From Acetivibrio ethanolgignens (GTDB taxonomy: Bacteria; Bacillota; Clostridia; Lachnospirales; Lachnospiraceae), in contig NZ_LNAM01000155.1 of NCBI RefSeq assembly GCF_001461035.1, positions 1 through 34,631 of the forward strand: a DNA stretch of 34,631 nucleotides. Direction: 5' to 3'. The notes below the pieces were generated by a model. It was not told the origin of the DNA, did not search any database, and saw nothing but the letters and a program-made list of their open reading frames with translations. Positions 1 to 6,590 of the stretch are shown here, piece after piece. The first letter of the stretch is position 1. Every line of letters starts with the position of its first letter. The position numbers were made by a program, and so were the translations under genes.

Positions 1-66
1 ATTTTTTGTGGATATTTAATTCATTTTCTCTTCCATTCGACCACCACCTGTTGTATAATAACCTTG

Positions 67-1410
67 TCATTCGAGATATACGCTTGTGTATCTTTCAATG
101 TAAAGTACATCTTCATTCGTTACTGTTTGTTGTCGAAAACTTTCCAGTAGCCTTGAAGATGTATTTTTTATACTCTGTTTTATCTCCTTTATCAGTGGAC
201 ACCATGCCAGATACAGCTGCATCAGGATATCCGCTATCTGCGTCAGAAGATAATGGTTTTTCATGGCATTGCTGTTCCGGCTGTTCAGATGCTCTATCCT
301 GTAAATTCCATTCTTCTGATTGTTGAAGCCTTCATTTTCTATCTTCCAGCGTCCACGTCCTGCTTCTATCATTTCTTCCAGATTATTTTTCGTTAGCTCT
401 ATATTGGTGATCCATTGAAATCGGATTTTCTTGACATCCTTTTTGCTTTTCTTCTCATAACTGTATTCATACAAATTCATGGTTTCTTTCTTCCCTGCCA
501 GTTTCTCCATATGGTTATAATAACATCCTGTTCCTTTTTCTTTTCCGATTCCTGTCTTCTTTGTCTTATCTTCTTCTGATAGAAGGTTATAATTTTCTGC
601 AACTAACCTCTGTCTGGTTTCCTTTTGCGTAAAAATATATTTCCAGCCATTTTCCCTGCACAGTTTCATAATCGGCTCTGCTCCATAAAGTGCATCTCCC
701 TGTATACAGATCGGCAGTCTCGGATACTCCTGTTTTATCCGTCCCATCAGGCGTTTGGCTGCATTCATTTCACAGTCCTGTTTGCTTATATCCTCTTTCT
801 CGTTTTCAATAAATTCCGTTCCAAGACTTATGATTATTTTATCTCCAAGAACCAGTTTTGCCTCCAAAACCTTATGGTAATAAAACGTTACCTTTTTCCC
901 ATTCACATCACTTTGAACAACACTCAGGCAATTTTCACAATGCCTTTCCTTAAAGCAGAACAACCCTGTTCCATCTAAAATAACTCTCCAATACTTTCCA
1001 AGCAGCCTGCTTCGGTAAAACTGTTTCCCACGAATCAGACTAGTTACCATTTTTCTTCTCAGGTCAGACAGGCACCGTGGTGACAGCTGCTCCAGATAAT
1101 AGTTTAGTGTGTCATAATGCGGCATTTCCTTCAGCCGGGTATCCCCTGACATAAGGCGCAGTGTGGCAACACAGTTTTCTTCGTTAAATGCTTCCTCCAT
1201 CTGGCGCATACTTTCCAGAGAACATACATTTTTAAGAATTCCCATATTTACAAAATCCGTTTGTGTGTAAATCGTATAGCTAGGATTTCGTGGATCTTCC
1301 ATCTCATTTATCCAGGCCTGCATATCCTTAAAGAAATGCTTATAAACCATTATAAAATCCACAATGCCACGGTCTTTTTTCTTCTTCTCTCGTTTTTCTT
1401 TCTTGGTCAT
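67..1410 (-). CDS. DDE transposase (IS4-like fold)
   Basis: This 447-residue protein is a cut-and-paste type transposase acting on the ends of its own insertion sequence. It has a very basic N-terminus (MTKKEKREKKKKDRG). Candidate catalytic acidic residues lie in VILDGTGLF (first Asp), CIQGDALYGAEP (second Asp) and GRWKIENEGFNNQK (Glu region, resembling the Y-R-E-K signature of the IS4 group). The reading frame is full length with no internal stop. Upstream, at 1427-1444 and 1495-1511, the string TGCGAAAAGTTTTT occurs twice and could be transposase-binding repeats. I could not find convincing terminal inverted repeats, so the element boundaries are undefined; the left end may lie outside the window. 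It sits at the edge of a scar containing other mobile-element debris. The transposase assignment is firm, the exact IS family is not. Confidence 0.85.
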   Translation of the reverse strand: MTKKEKREKKKKDRGIVDFIMVYKHFFKDMQAWINEMEDPRNPSYTIYTQTDFVNMGILKNVCSLESMRQMEEAFNEENCVATLRLMSGDTRLKEMPHYDTLNYYLEQLSPRCLSDLRRKMVTSLIRGKQFYRSRLLGKYWRVILDGTGLFCFKERHCENCLSVVQSDVNGKKVTFYYHKVLEAKLVLGDKIIISLGTEFIENEKEDISKQDCEMNAAKRLMGRIKQEYPRLPICIQGDALYGAEPIMKLCRENGWKYIFTQKETRQRLVAENYNLLSEEDKTKKTGIGKEKGTGCYYNHMEKLAGKKETMNLYEYSYEKKSKKDVKKIRFQWITNIELTKNNLEEMIEAGRGRWKIENEGFNNQKNGIYRIEHLNSRNSNAMKNHYLLTQIADILMQLYLAWCPLIKEIKQSIKNTSSRLLESFRQQTVTNEDVLYIERYTSVYLE

Positions 1411-1579
1411 GTGAAATCAGCCCCTTTGCGAAAAGTTTTTTATTAGATTTTACCGCAAAAGAGCTGTAAATGGCTATAAATTTTTTAAAATTAATGCGAA
1501 AAGTTTTTATTCCTCAAAGCTGCTTAAAAATGGCAAACTATATCCCGTTCACTCGAAATATACCCTGTTTATTTTTATA

Positions 1580-1608
1580 TTGAAATTATTCCAAATGTGT
1601 AATATAAT
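1580..1608 (+). promoter_or_regulatory. sigma-A type promoter of truncated signal-peptide gene
   Basis: TTGAAA at 1580-1585 and a consensus TATAAT at 1603-1608 are separated by 17 bp. The promoter points at the signal-peptide remnant that begins about 80 bp downstream, so it is probably the relic promoter of that gene. Confidence 0.6.
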
Positions 1609-1686
1609 TAGAAAATGATGTGCCCTTTTGGCCTTTTCTTCTACAGACAATTTTTACAGAAAAGAAACAGACGACATGAGAGAAAA

Positions 1687-1828
1687 ATGAGGAAAAAGGA
1701 TAGTGAGCCTGCTGCTCTGTGGTGTCATGCTGTTTTCCCTCTGCTTCCCGGCGGCGTTTGCCGAAGCAGGGACACAGGGCAGCGGGCAGGTCATAGCAGA
1801 TGCAGGCGGCTTGTGTGAACACCACACG
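1687..1828 (+). pseudogene. truncated, frameshifted ICE-type surface protein (signal peptide only)
   Basis: In the frame of GTG 1703 the translation is a textbook signal peptide (VSLLLCGVMLFSLCFPAAFA, then EAGTQ) followed by a mature start ending in GGLCEHHT. A GGLC-HHT start directly after the signal peptide is typical of large surface proteins carried by Clostridia integrative conjugative elements; this comes from recall, not a search. The likely start ATG at 1687 is out of frame with the signal peptide. Removing one A from the AAAAA run at 1693-1697 would give Met-Arg-Lys-Arg-Ile-Val in frame. After the CEHHT motif the homology stops and the frame closes at 1850. The gene is therefore broken at both ends: a one-base frameshift near the start and loss of everything after about residue 47. 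Confidence 0.6.
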
Positions 1829-1866
1829 ATTTGCAGATTTTGGAATCCTTAAAAAGTGTTTGGGAA

Positions 1867-1895
1867 TTGTCAATTTTTGAAGTATATGCTATTAT
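1867..1895 (+). promoter_or_regulatory. toxin mRNA promoter
   Basis: TTGTCA at 1867-1872, a 17-bp spacer and TATTAT at 1890-1895. Transcription would begin near 1902, at the start of the GGGGAA-CCCAA segment that recurs inverted at the 3' end of the locus. Confidence 0.55.
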
Positions 1896-1976
1896 GGTTT
1901 TGGGGAATCCCAAGCCAAGGCGGCTCGCCTCTCTTCGGAGGGGTCACCCTCCAGACGAAAGAAAGGAGGGTTGCCA

Positions 1977-2069
1977 ATGATTACATACCAGGATTTAATC
2001 CAGTTTTGTATATTCATTGTAGCCCTTGTGGGTCTGTGCTATCAGATTTTCAAGGACAAAGCAAAATAG
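1977..2069 (+). CDS. small hydrophobic type I toxin-like peptide (30 aa)
   Basis: A 30-residue peptide with a short N-terminus (MITYQDLIQF), one hydrophobic helix (CIFIVALVGLCYQIF) and a basic tail (KDKAK). This is the architecture of the Fst/TxpA or 'putative holin-like toxin' peptides of Firmicutes type I toxin-antitoxin loci, which act at the cell membrane. An AAAGGAGGG ribosome binding site lies 6 bases upstream of the ATG. The gene has its own promoter about 85 bp upstream, a long structured leader, and an overlapping antisense RNA with a good promoter. These features together make a real gene much more likely than a chance frame. It lies among ICE debris, consistent with an orphaned addiction module. 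Confidence 0.75.
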   Translation: MITYQDLIQFCIFIVALVGLCYQIFKDKAK

Positions 2070-2153
2070 CCGCCACTACCGCGAATAGTGACGACTATTA
2101 GTTACTAATAAGTTGATATTTCGAGGTGAGCCGCTTTGGGCTTCCCCTTTTCT
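2060..2153 (-). ncRNA. predicted antisense antitoxin RNA of the type I module
   Basis: The minus strand has TTGAAA (2183-2188), a 17-bp spacer and TATATT (2160-2165), predicting a start near 2153. The RNA would run through a segment matching the toxin mRNA 5' leader. It would end at a hairpin (2071-2093; arms CGTCACTA and TAGTGGCG with one wobble) followed by a loose U-rich stretch inside the toxin gene's 3' end. It is thus a roughly 90-nt RNA antisense to the end of the toxin ORF and its 3' region. Convergent toxin and antitoxin RNAs with shared repeat segments are the arrangement of par/Fst-type loci. The RNA ends are inferred. Confidence 0.55.
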
Positions 2154-2159
2154 AACATC

Positions 2160-2188
2160 AATATAGCATATCTTTTAAAGTTTTTCAA
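2160..2188 (-). promoter_or_regulatory. antitoxin RNA promoter
   Basis: The -35 TTGAAA is at 2183-2188 and the -10 TATATT at 2160-2165 (minus strand), with 17-bp spacing. The -35, the spacer and two bases of the -10 lie inside the 92-bp repeat flanking the IS1634-like element. The second copy at 4188 lacks the -10. Confidence 0.6.
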
Positions 2189-2255
2189 GTGGTTCTTTTT
2201 TTCTTGGAGTTACTCGAAAATTTAGAGTAATTGTGCCGGATAATCTCAAAGTAGA
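2164..2255 (+). repeat. 92-bp direct repeat, left copy (long target duplication)
   Basis: It starts TAGCATATCTTTTAAAG and ends ATCTCAAAGTAGA. It matches 4188-4279 base for base by eye, and the similarity stops abruptly on both sides. It brackets the IS1634-family element exactly. Confidence 0.9.
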
Positions 2256-2356
2256 CCCGTCTTTAGGATTTAGCACCATATTTCTTTGAGAGTTAATTAT
2301 ATATCATTTTTCAGTAAGTCAGCATAATTGCTGGCTTTTTTGTTATTCAAAAAAAC

Positions 2357-2388
2357 TTGACAAAATTTCTTTTTATCTATTGTATAAA
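2357..2388 (+). promoter_or_regulatory. transposase promoter
   Basis: A consensus TTGACA at 2357-2362 is followed by TTGTATAAAT at 2380-2389, which offers a -10 hexamer at a 17-20 bp spacing. It lies inside the IS, about 40 bp before the transposase start. Confidence 0.5.
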
Positions 2389-2425
2389 TGGTGCTATGGT
2401 GTTATACTATAAGAGGGTGATTTTT

Positions 2426-4141
2426 GTGGCATACTTTCTTAAAAAAACTAATAATAAAAAAGGTACTTATCTTCAGATTTATTCAAGCTTTTATGATCCT
2501 GAGCGTGGACATACAGCTCATAAAGCCTACAAACCTGTTGGCTATGTTCACGAACTTCAGGCAAAAGGAATTGATGATCCTATCGCATTTTATAAAGAAG
2601 AAGTTATTAAACTCAACCAGGAACTTAAGGCTGCTAAAGATGCAAAAAAAAACAAACAGATTTCTGATGATTCACCTGAAAAACTTATTGGCTATTTTCC
2701 TATGAAAAACATCAACGATAAGCTGTCTGTTAAAAAATATATTGATTTGATGCAGACTGCTACAGATTTTCGTTTCAATGTTTTTGATATGATGTCTGCT
2801 CTTGTTTATGCAAGGCTTGTTCATCCATGCTCTAAATCAAAGACCTATGATGAAGTAATTCCTAAGCTCTTTGATTCTTATGTTTTCTCTCTGAATCAAC
2901 TTTATAATGGACTTGAATATATTGGTTGCGAATACGAAAAGATTATTGAAATCTATAACCATCAGATTCAACAGATGTACAAATTTGATACATCTCATTC
3001 TTACTTCGATTGTACCAACTTCTATTTTGAAATCGATAAGGAAGATGACTTCAGAAAAAAAGGACCATCCAAAGAAAACAAAAAAGAGCCAATAGTTGGA
3101 CTGGGACTTCTCCTTGATGCAAACCAGATACCTATCGGTATGAAATTGTTTCCCGGAAACCAAAGCGAAAAGCCTATAATCAGAAACATCATTCACGATC
3201 TCAAAAAGAGAAATTCCATATCTGGCAGAACTATCCAGATAGCTGATAAAGGACTGAACTGTGCTGAAAATATCTACCATGCTCTAAAGAATGGTGATGG
3301 ATATATTTTCTCGAAATCTGTAAAGATGCTTCCAGAAGTCGAGAAAACATGGGTACTCCTTCCTAATGATTACAGAGACGTTAAAAATGCCAATGGTGAT
3401 GTTTTATACCGCATTAAAGAATGTGTTGATGATTTCGAGTATAAATTCAATGATTCTGAAACTGGAAAAGAGAAAAAATTTAAAATCACAGAAAAGCGAA
3501 TTGTTACTTACAATCCTAAACTTGCAAAAAAACAGATATATGAGATTAATAAAGAAGTGGAAAAAGCCAGACTTCTAAAGGCATCCCAGGCCAAGAAATC
3601 AGAGTATGGTGATTCTGCAAAGTATGTTATCTTCACTACTGCCGATAAAAAAGGAAATGAGACAGAGGGTAAAATCAAGGTCTCTATGAATGAAAAACTC
3701 ATCAAAAAATCTCTTGATCTTGCCGGATATAACATGCTGGTAACTTCTGAAATTTCCATGAGTGATAAAGATGTTTATGATGCTTACCATAACCTTTGGA
3801 GAATAGAGGAATCCTTTCGCATCATGAAATCACAGCTTTATGCAAGACCTGTGTACTTGCATAAAGAGGATACCATAATAGGACATTTCCTTATCTGCTA
3901 CTTGGCGGTATTGCTCACTAGATTATTGCAATTCAAGATATTAAAAAACAACTATTGTTCTGAGGATTTATTTGAATTTGTTCATGATTTTAGAGTTGCA
4001 AAAATATCAGACAGAAAATATATAAATCTTTTGAGAGGCACGACATTCATAAAAGAATTTTCGAGCCTCTGTAACTTGCCATTAACCTCATATTTTTTAT
4101 CCGAGGGAGAAATTAAAAAAATGCTAAGCCATAGATTTTAA
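2426..4141 (+). CDS. IS1634 family transposase
   Basis: A 571-residue DDE transposase of the IS1634 group. The start is GTG 2426, chosen because AAGAGGGTGA lies 5 bases upstream and the protein then begins (M)AYFLKKTNNKKGTYL, the usual start of this family; an upstream extension to 2357 would overlap the promoter. Catalytic regions visible are SYFDCTNFYFEI (first Asp), IQIADKGLNCAENIY (second Asp) and AYHNLWRIEESFRIMK (the Y-R-E-K type Glu signature). The gene is AT-rich compared with the neighbouring housekeeping genes, suggesting recent arrival. A hairpin overlaps its stop codon. The frame is intact, so the enzyme may be active. Confidence 0.92.
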   Translation: MAYFLKKTNNKKGTYLQIYSSFYDPERGHTAHKAYKPVGYVHELQAKGIDDPIAFYKEEVIKLNQELKAAKDAKKNKQISDDSPEKLIGYFPMKNINDKLSVKKYIDLMQTATDFRFNVFDMMSALVYARLVHPCSKSKTYDEVIPKLFDSYVFSLNQLYNGLEYIGCEYEKIIEIYNHQIQQMYKFDTSHSYFDCTNFYFEIDKEDDFRKKGPSKENKKEPIVGLGLLLDANQIPIGMKLFPGNQSEKPIIRNIIHDLKKRNSISGRTIQIADKGLNCAENIYHALKNGDGYIFSKSVKMLPEVEKTWVLLPNDYRDVKNANGDVLYRIKECVDDFEYKFNDSETGKEKKFKITEKRIVTYNPKLAKKQIYEINKEVEKARLLKASQAKKSEYGDSAKYVIFTTADKKGNETEGKIKVSMNEKLIKKSLDLAGYNMLVTSEISMSDKDVYDAYHNLWRIEESFRIMKSQLYARPVYLHKEDTIIGHFLICYLAVLLTRLLQFKILKNNYCSEDLFEFVHDFRVAKISDRKYINLLRGTTFIKEFSSLCNLPLTSYFLSEGEIKKMLSHRF

Positions 4142-4154
4142 TCCGTGGCTTAGC
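4123..4154 (+). terminator. hairpin overlapping transposase stop codon
   Basis: GCTAAGCCA (4123-4131) pairs with TGGCTTAGC (4146-4154), a 9-bp perfect stem containing the end of the transposase ORF in its loop. The sequence after it is only moderately T-rich, so it may also shield the transposase from outside transcription. Confidence 0.5.
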
Positions 4155-4187
4155 ACCATATTTTACTGTTTAACTCTAAAACTCAGG

Positions 4188-4279
4188 TAGCATATCTTTT
4201 AAAGTTTTTCAAGTGGTTCTTTTTTTCTTGGAGTTACTCGAAAATTTAGAGTAATTGTGCCGGATAATCTCAAAGTAGA
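4188..4279 (+). repeat. 92-bp direct repeat, right copy
   Basis: Identical to 2164-2255. It restores the original downstream junction to the recombinase remnant. The antitoxin -35 is duplicated here, but the adjacent bases (CAGG before TAGCATA) destroy the -10. Confidence 0.9.
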
Positions 4280-4310
4280 ATTTCGCTTCTGATAGCAAAG
4301 TATAGACATA

Positions 4311-4529
4311 CTACACGCTATCTATTTTAGGTCTTTCTTCTGTAATGTATCTAAAAAGTGCATTTCCTACTCGTTCTGTAAGTGGAAGACAAACAACATT
4401 TCCTGTTTTTCTTTGTTTGAACTGTATTGTTTCATTATCCCAATCTATATCAGACAACTGTAGCTTTATTAAATCGCGAGTGCGAATACCACACGATAGA
4501 CCGACTATAACGATAGCTGCAAATTATCT
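4311..4529 (-). pseudogene. tyrosine recombinase (integrase) fragment
   Basis: Read on the minus strand, 4520 to 4311 encodes AAIVIVGLSCGIRTRDLIKL, then a continuation through LSDIDWDN, QRKTGN and LPLTERVGNALFRYI to a stop at 4311. This is the start of the catalytic domain of a phage/ICE tyrosine recombinase: the first catalytic Arg in CGIRTRDL and the beta-hairpin Lys in QRKTG. The HxxR box and the nucleophilic Tyr are missing, and a TAA (4524-4526) interrupts the frame upstream, after KR and before F. The fragment is inactive. With the ICE-type signal peptide remnant and the toxin module it indicates that an integrative element once occupied this site. Confidence 0.75.
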
Positions 4530-4585
4530 TTTTAACCTGAGGAGCATGTATTCCTGCAATAGCATTGTATAAATCTGAATTAATA

Positions 4586-4687
4586 ATGGTGACAACTGTT
4601 CGATATCGGTTATTCCATTACTATTTAAGAATTGTAAAAGATGTTGTGTATATAGTAATTATCGTTTTCGGAATTTGGTGGGTATGA
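4586..4687 (+). pseudogene. out-of-frame N-terminal segment of the downstream permease
   Basis: ATG 4586 opens a 33-codon frame that ends with a strongly hydrophobic stretch (VVYIVIIVFGIWWV) and stops at TGA 4685, overlapping the ATG at 4684. A membrane segment at the very end of a short frame, directly against a permease that lacks its first helix, suggests one original gene now split by a one-base shift. Translational coupling through the ATGA overlap is the alternative. No good ribosome binding site precedes 4586. Confidence 0.45.
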
Positions 4688-5763
4688 ATGAACTGTTTGG
4701 AAGTTTTCTGATTGTTCCATTTCTTTTTTCTGTGCAGTTTTTATCGCTATTTGAATTGGAAGAGCAGAACCATACACTAAAAAATATCTTGGTTATTGGA
4801 ATTTCGAAGAAAAAAATTTTTTTGTCAAAGCTGTTGGTTTCACTGACAATTGTTTTATTGTTTATAGCAGTCAACACGATCTATACAATGATAGGAGGGC
4901 TTCTCCTTAAAAATTATACTGCTGATTTCTTACTGATATTTGGGAAGCTGTTTATTACCTCAGCAGCGGCTGTTGGCGCAACATTACCTGTAACTGTGTT
5001 GATTATTCTTCTTCGCAAGAAAAATCTGATTGCAATGATTTCAGTGAATTGTTTTGTCCTTTTGGAGTTCCTATTTGTATGGCAATTATCAATGCTTAAT
5101 TGCCTGGGTCTGCATTTGCCAATACTGATAGCGCAGCAGATTCAGCTCAATAGTAGTTTGATAGTATGGAGAAATATGGTGGATATGTTCATATATAATA
5201 ACGCTGTGCTGTTTTTACCATTTTCTGTATCCTTAATTGGTGGTTATATAATTGACCGAGAATATTCACAAGATACCTTGAAAAACCAATTGGTGATTCC
5301 CATACATTGGCGGGATATGATAAAAGCAAAAATGATTGTACTTTTCTTTCTGGTAATTCAAATGGGTGTTTTTGAAATGCTTGTTTCTTTATTAATGGGA
5401 ATAATTATAGGATTTGGTGGTATATCACCAACAATAGTTTTCCAAAATGTTTTTCACATTCTGGTTTCTAACGTGTGTATTACTATTGGGGTACTGCCTA
5501 TAATCTTATGGTCTGGAAGAACTGGCGGAAAATATGTCTGGGGAAGCATCTTAGCAATGCTTATAGGCATTTCAGGAATATTTGTTATAAATGGCAGACT
5601 TGTCAATTGGCATCCAGTAACAGCCTCTTTATCATTTACAACAATGGCATATAAAGCCGTAAATGTATTGACAATAACAAAATCATGTATTGCAGTAGCA
5701 CTTTATGGTCTATTGAGTATAGTTGTTTACATCAGATTTTTTCAAAAAGAGAAAGTTTCGTGA
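4684..5763 (+). CDS. ABC-2 type permease with two fused, related halves (frameshifted N-terminus)
   Basis: A membrane protein of about 359 residues from ATG 4684 (a TTG at 4675 is possible). It consists of two similar units. The first has EEQNHTLKNILVIGISKKKI and the second has REYSQDTLKNQLVIPIHWRD. This TLKN-LVI cytoplasmic loop is seen in ABC-2 permeases of the bacitracin and lantibiotic immunity exporter type. Each unit carries several hydrophobic helices. No ABC ATPase or bacteriocin gene is next to it, so the substrate is unknown. The upstream 33-codon frame probably encodes the missing first helix in another frame. A strong terminator directly overlaps its stop. It lies next to integrase debris and may have been delivered, then damaged, with that element. 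Confidence 0.6.
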   Translation: MNELFGSFLIVPFLFSVQFLSLFELEEQNHTLKNILVIGISKKKIFLSKLLVSLTIVLLFIAVNTIYTMIGGLLLKNYTADFLLIFGKLFITSAAAVGATLPVTVLIILLRKKNLIAMISVNCFVLLEFLFVWQLSMLNCLGLHLPILIAQQIQLNSSLIVWRNMVDMFIYNNAVLFLPFSVSLIGGYIIDREYSQDTLKNQLVIPIHWRDMIKAKMIVLFFLVIQMGVFEMLVSLLMGIIIGFGGISPTIVFQNVFHILVSNVCITIGVLPIILWSGRTGGKYVWGSILAMLIGISGIFVINGRLVNWHPVTASLSFTTMAYKAVNVLTITKSCIAVALYGLLSIVVYIRFFQKEKVS

Positions 5764-5787
5764 TGAATCTGTTTAAGATTCATCACG
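5759..5787 (+). terminator. terminator of permease gene
   Basis: CGTGATGAATC (5759-5769) pairs perfectly with GATTCATCACG (5777-5787), an 11-bp stem and 7-nt loop overlapping the TGA stop, followed by a T-rich stretch (TACTTTTTGCTCTTTT). Confidence 0.75.
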
Positions 5788-5886
5788 AATACTTTTTGCT
5801 CTTTTATAGCTGTTCCAAATATGGGACAAATATAAGGATAGAGGCCTGCAAATTCAGCAGAGCTGTTTTTACAGCCTCTGGCATAA

Positions 5887-6411
5887 TTATTTACCTTCAT
5901 AGCAGATAACGGAAGCGACATCAAAATCCCTTAATTTTTCACGACCCTTGAGGCCTGCTAATTCCATCAGGAATACAATTTTTACAACCTCGCCACCCAG
6001 CTGCTTTACAAGCTTGGTAATAGCTTCAATTGTACCACCGGTAGCAATCAGGTCATCAATGATAACAACCCTCTGTCCTGGCTTGATGGCATCCTTGTGA
6101 ATCTCAATAACAGCAGAGCCATATTCCAGGTCATATTCAATTTCTACAGTTTCGCAAGGAAGCTTTCCTTTTTTACGAACCGGTACAAAGGGCTTGTTTA
6201 AGTTGTAAGCAATCGGAACACCGAAAATAAAGCCTCTGGATTCTGGACCGAGAACTACATCAAAGTCAATATCTTCCAACTTTTCCTGCATTTGGTCGAT
6301 TGCCATGTGAAGACCATCCTTATCCTGTAGGATACTGGTAACATCACGGAAAATAATGCCTTTCTCTGGAAAATCAGGGATGCTTCTTACATATTCTTCT
6401 AATTTTTTCAT
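5887..6411 (-). CDS. apt: adenine phosphoribosyltransferase
   Basis: Converts adenine and PRPP to AMP and pyrophosphate in purine salvage, in the cytoplasm. The 174-residue protein starts MKKLEEYVRSIPDFPEKGII, the standard start of the family. Two in-frame ATGs lie 9 and 18 bases upstream, but the chosen start gives the usual length. The PRPP-binding loop is VVIIDDLIATGGT near residues 115-127. The adenine-binding and flexible-loop part is GPESRGFIFGVPIAYNLNK with RKKGKLPCET after it. It is monocistronic, with a candidate promoter just upstream and no clear terminator before the converging permease terminator. Confidence 0.96.
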   Translation of the reverse strand: MKKLEEYVRSIPDFPEKGIIFRDVTSILQDKDGLHMAIDQMQEKLEDIDFDVVLGPESRGFIFGVPIAYNLNKPFVPVRKKGKLPCETVEIEYDLEYGSAVIEIHKDAIKPGQRVVIIDDLIATGGTIEAITKLVKQLGGEVVKIVFLMELAGLKGREKLRDFDVASVICYEGK

Positions 6412-6439
6412 ATTAACCATGCCTTTCATGCAAAATGTC

Positions 6440-6471
6440 CATTACTTATATATTGTATCATGTTTTGTCAA
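6440..6471 (-). promoter_or_regulatory. candidate apt promoter
   Basis: The minus strand carries TTGACA (6466-6471). A 17-bp spacing gives a poor -10 (TAAGTA). An overlapping alternative is TTGCTA with TACAAT at 16 bp. It is about 30-60 bp upstream of apt and nothing else is nearby. Confidence 0.4.
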
Positions 6472-6590
6472 AATAGCAACAAAAAATATTTCTGAGTTTC
6501 TGCAATTTACTTCGTAATCCTCTTTATCGAAATAGATTTTTATATAGAATTCTTATTCAGTAAGCTTACAAAAATCCTGTGTATCAGTAG

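Larger units (their letters stand above)
2256..4187 (+). mobile_element. IS1634-family insertion sequence, intact, about 1.93 kb
   Basis: The element is the sequence between the two 92-bp direct repeats. The left end begins CCCGTCTTTAGGATTTA. The right end, read inward on the minus strand, begins CCTGAGTTTTAGAGTTA. These match at 11 of 17 positions, a weak terminal inverted repeat. It carries one uninterrupted transposase gene. IS1634 of Mycoplasma mycoides is known for long target duplications of variable length, which fits the 92-bp flanks. The size is close to IS1634 (about 1.87 kb). Confidence 0.8.

Noticed and set aside
2837-3280. 147-codon frame antisense to the IS1634 transposase
   Set aside because: It lies wholly inside a well-supported transposase gene on the opposite strand with no start signal; a shadow of AT-rich codons.
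4345-4572. 75-codon plus-strand frame downstream of the IS
   Set aside because: The opposite strand encodes recognisable tyrosine recombinase sequence, which explains the open frame.
4675-5763. Bacteriocin or lantibiotic gene cluster around the ABC-2 permease
   Set aside because: No precursor peptide, modification enzyme, peptidase or ATPase lies nearby; only an orphan permease is present.
5850-5886. Terminator of apt
   Set aside because: GCTGT/ACAGC around AAAA forms only a 5-bp stem without a good T-run on the minus strand.
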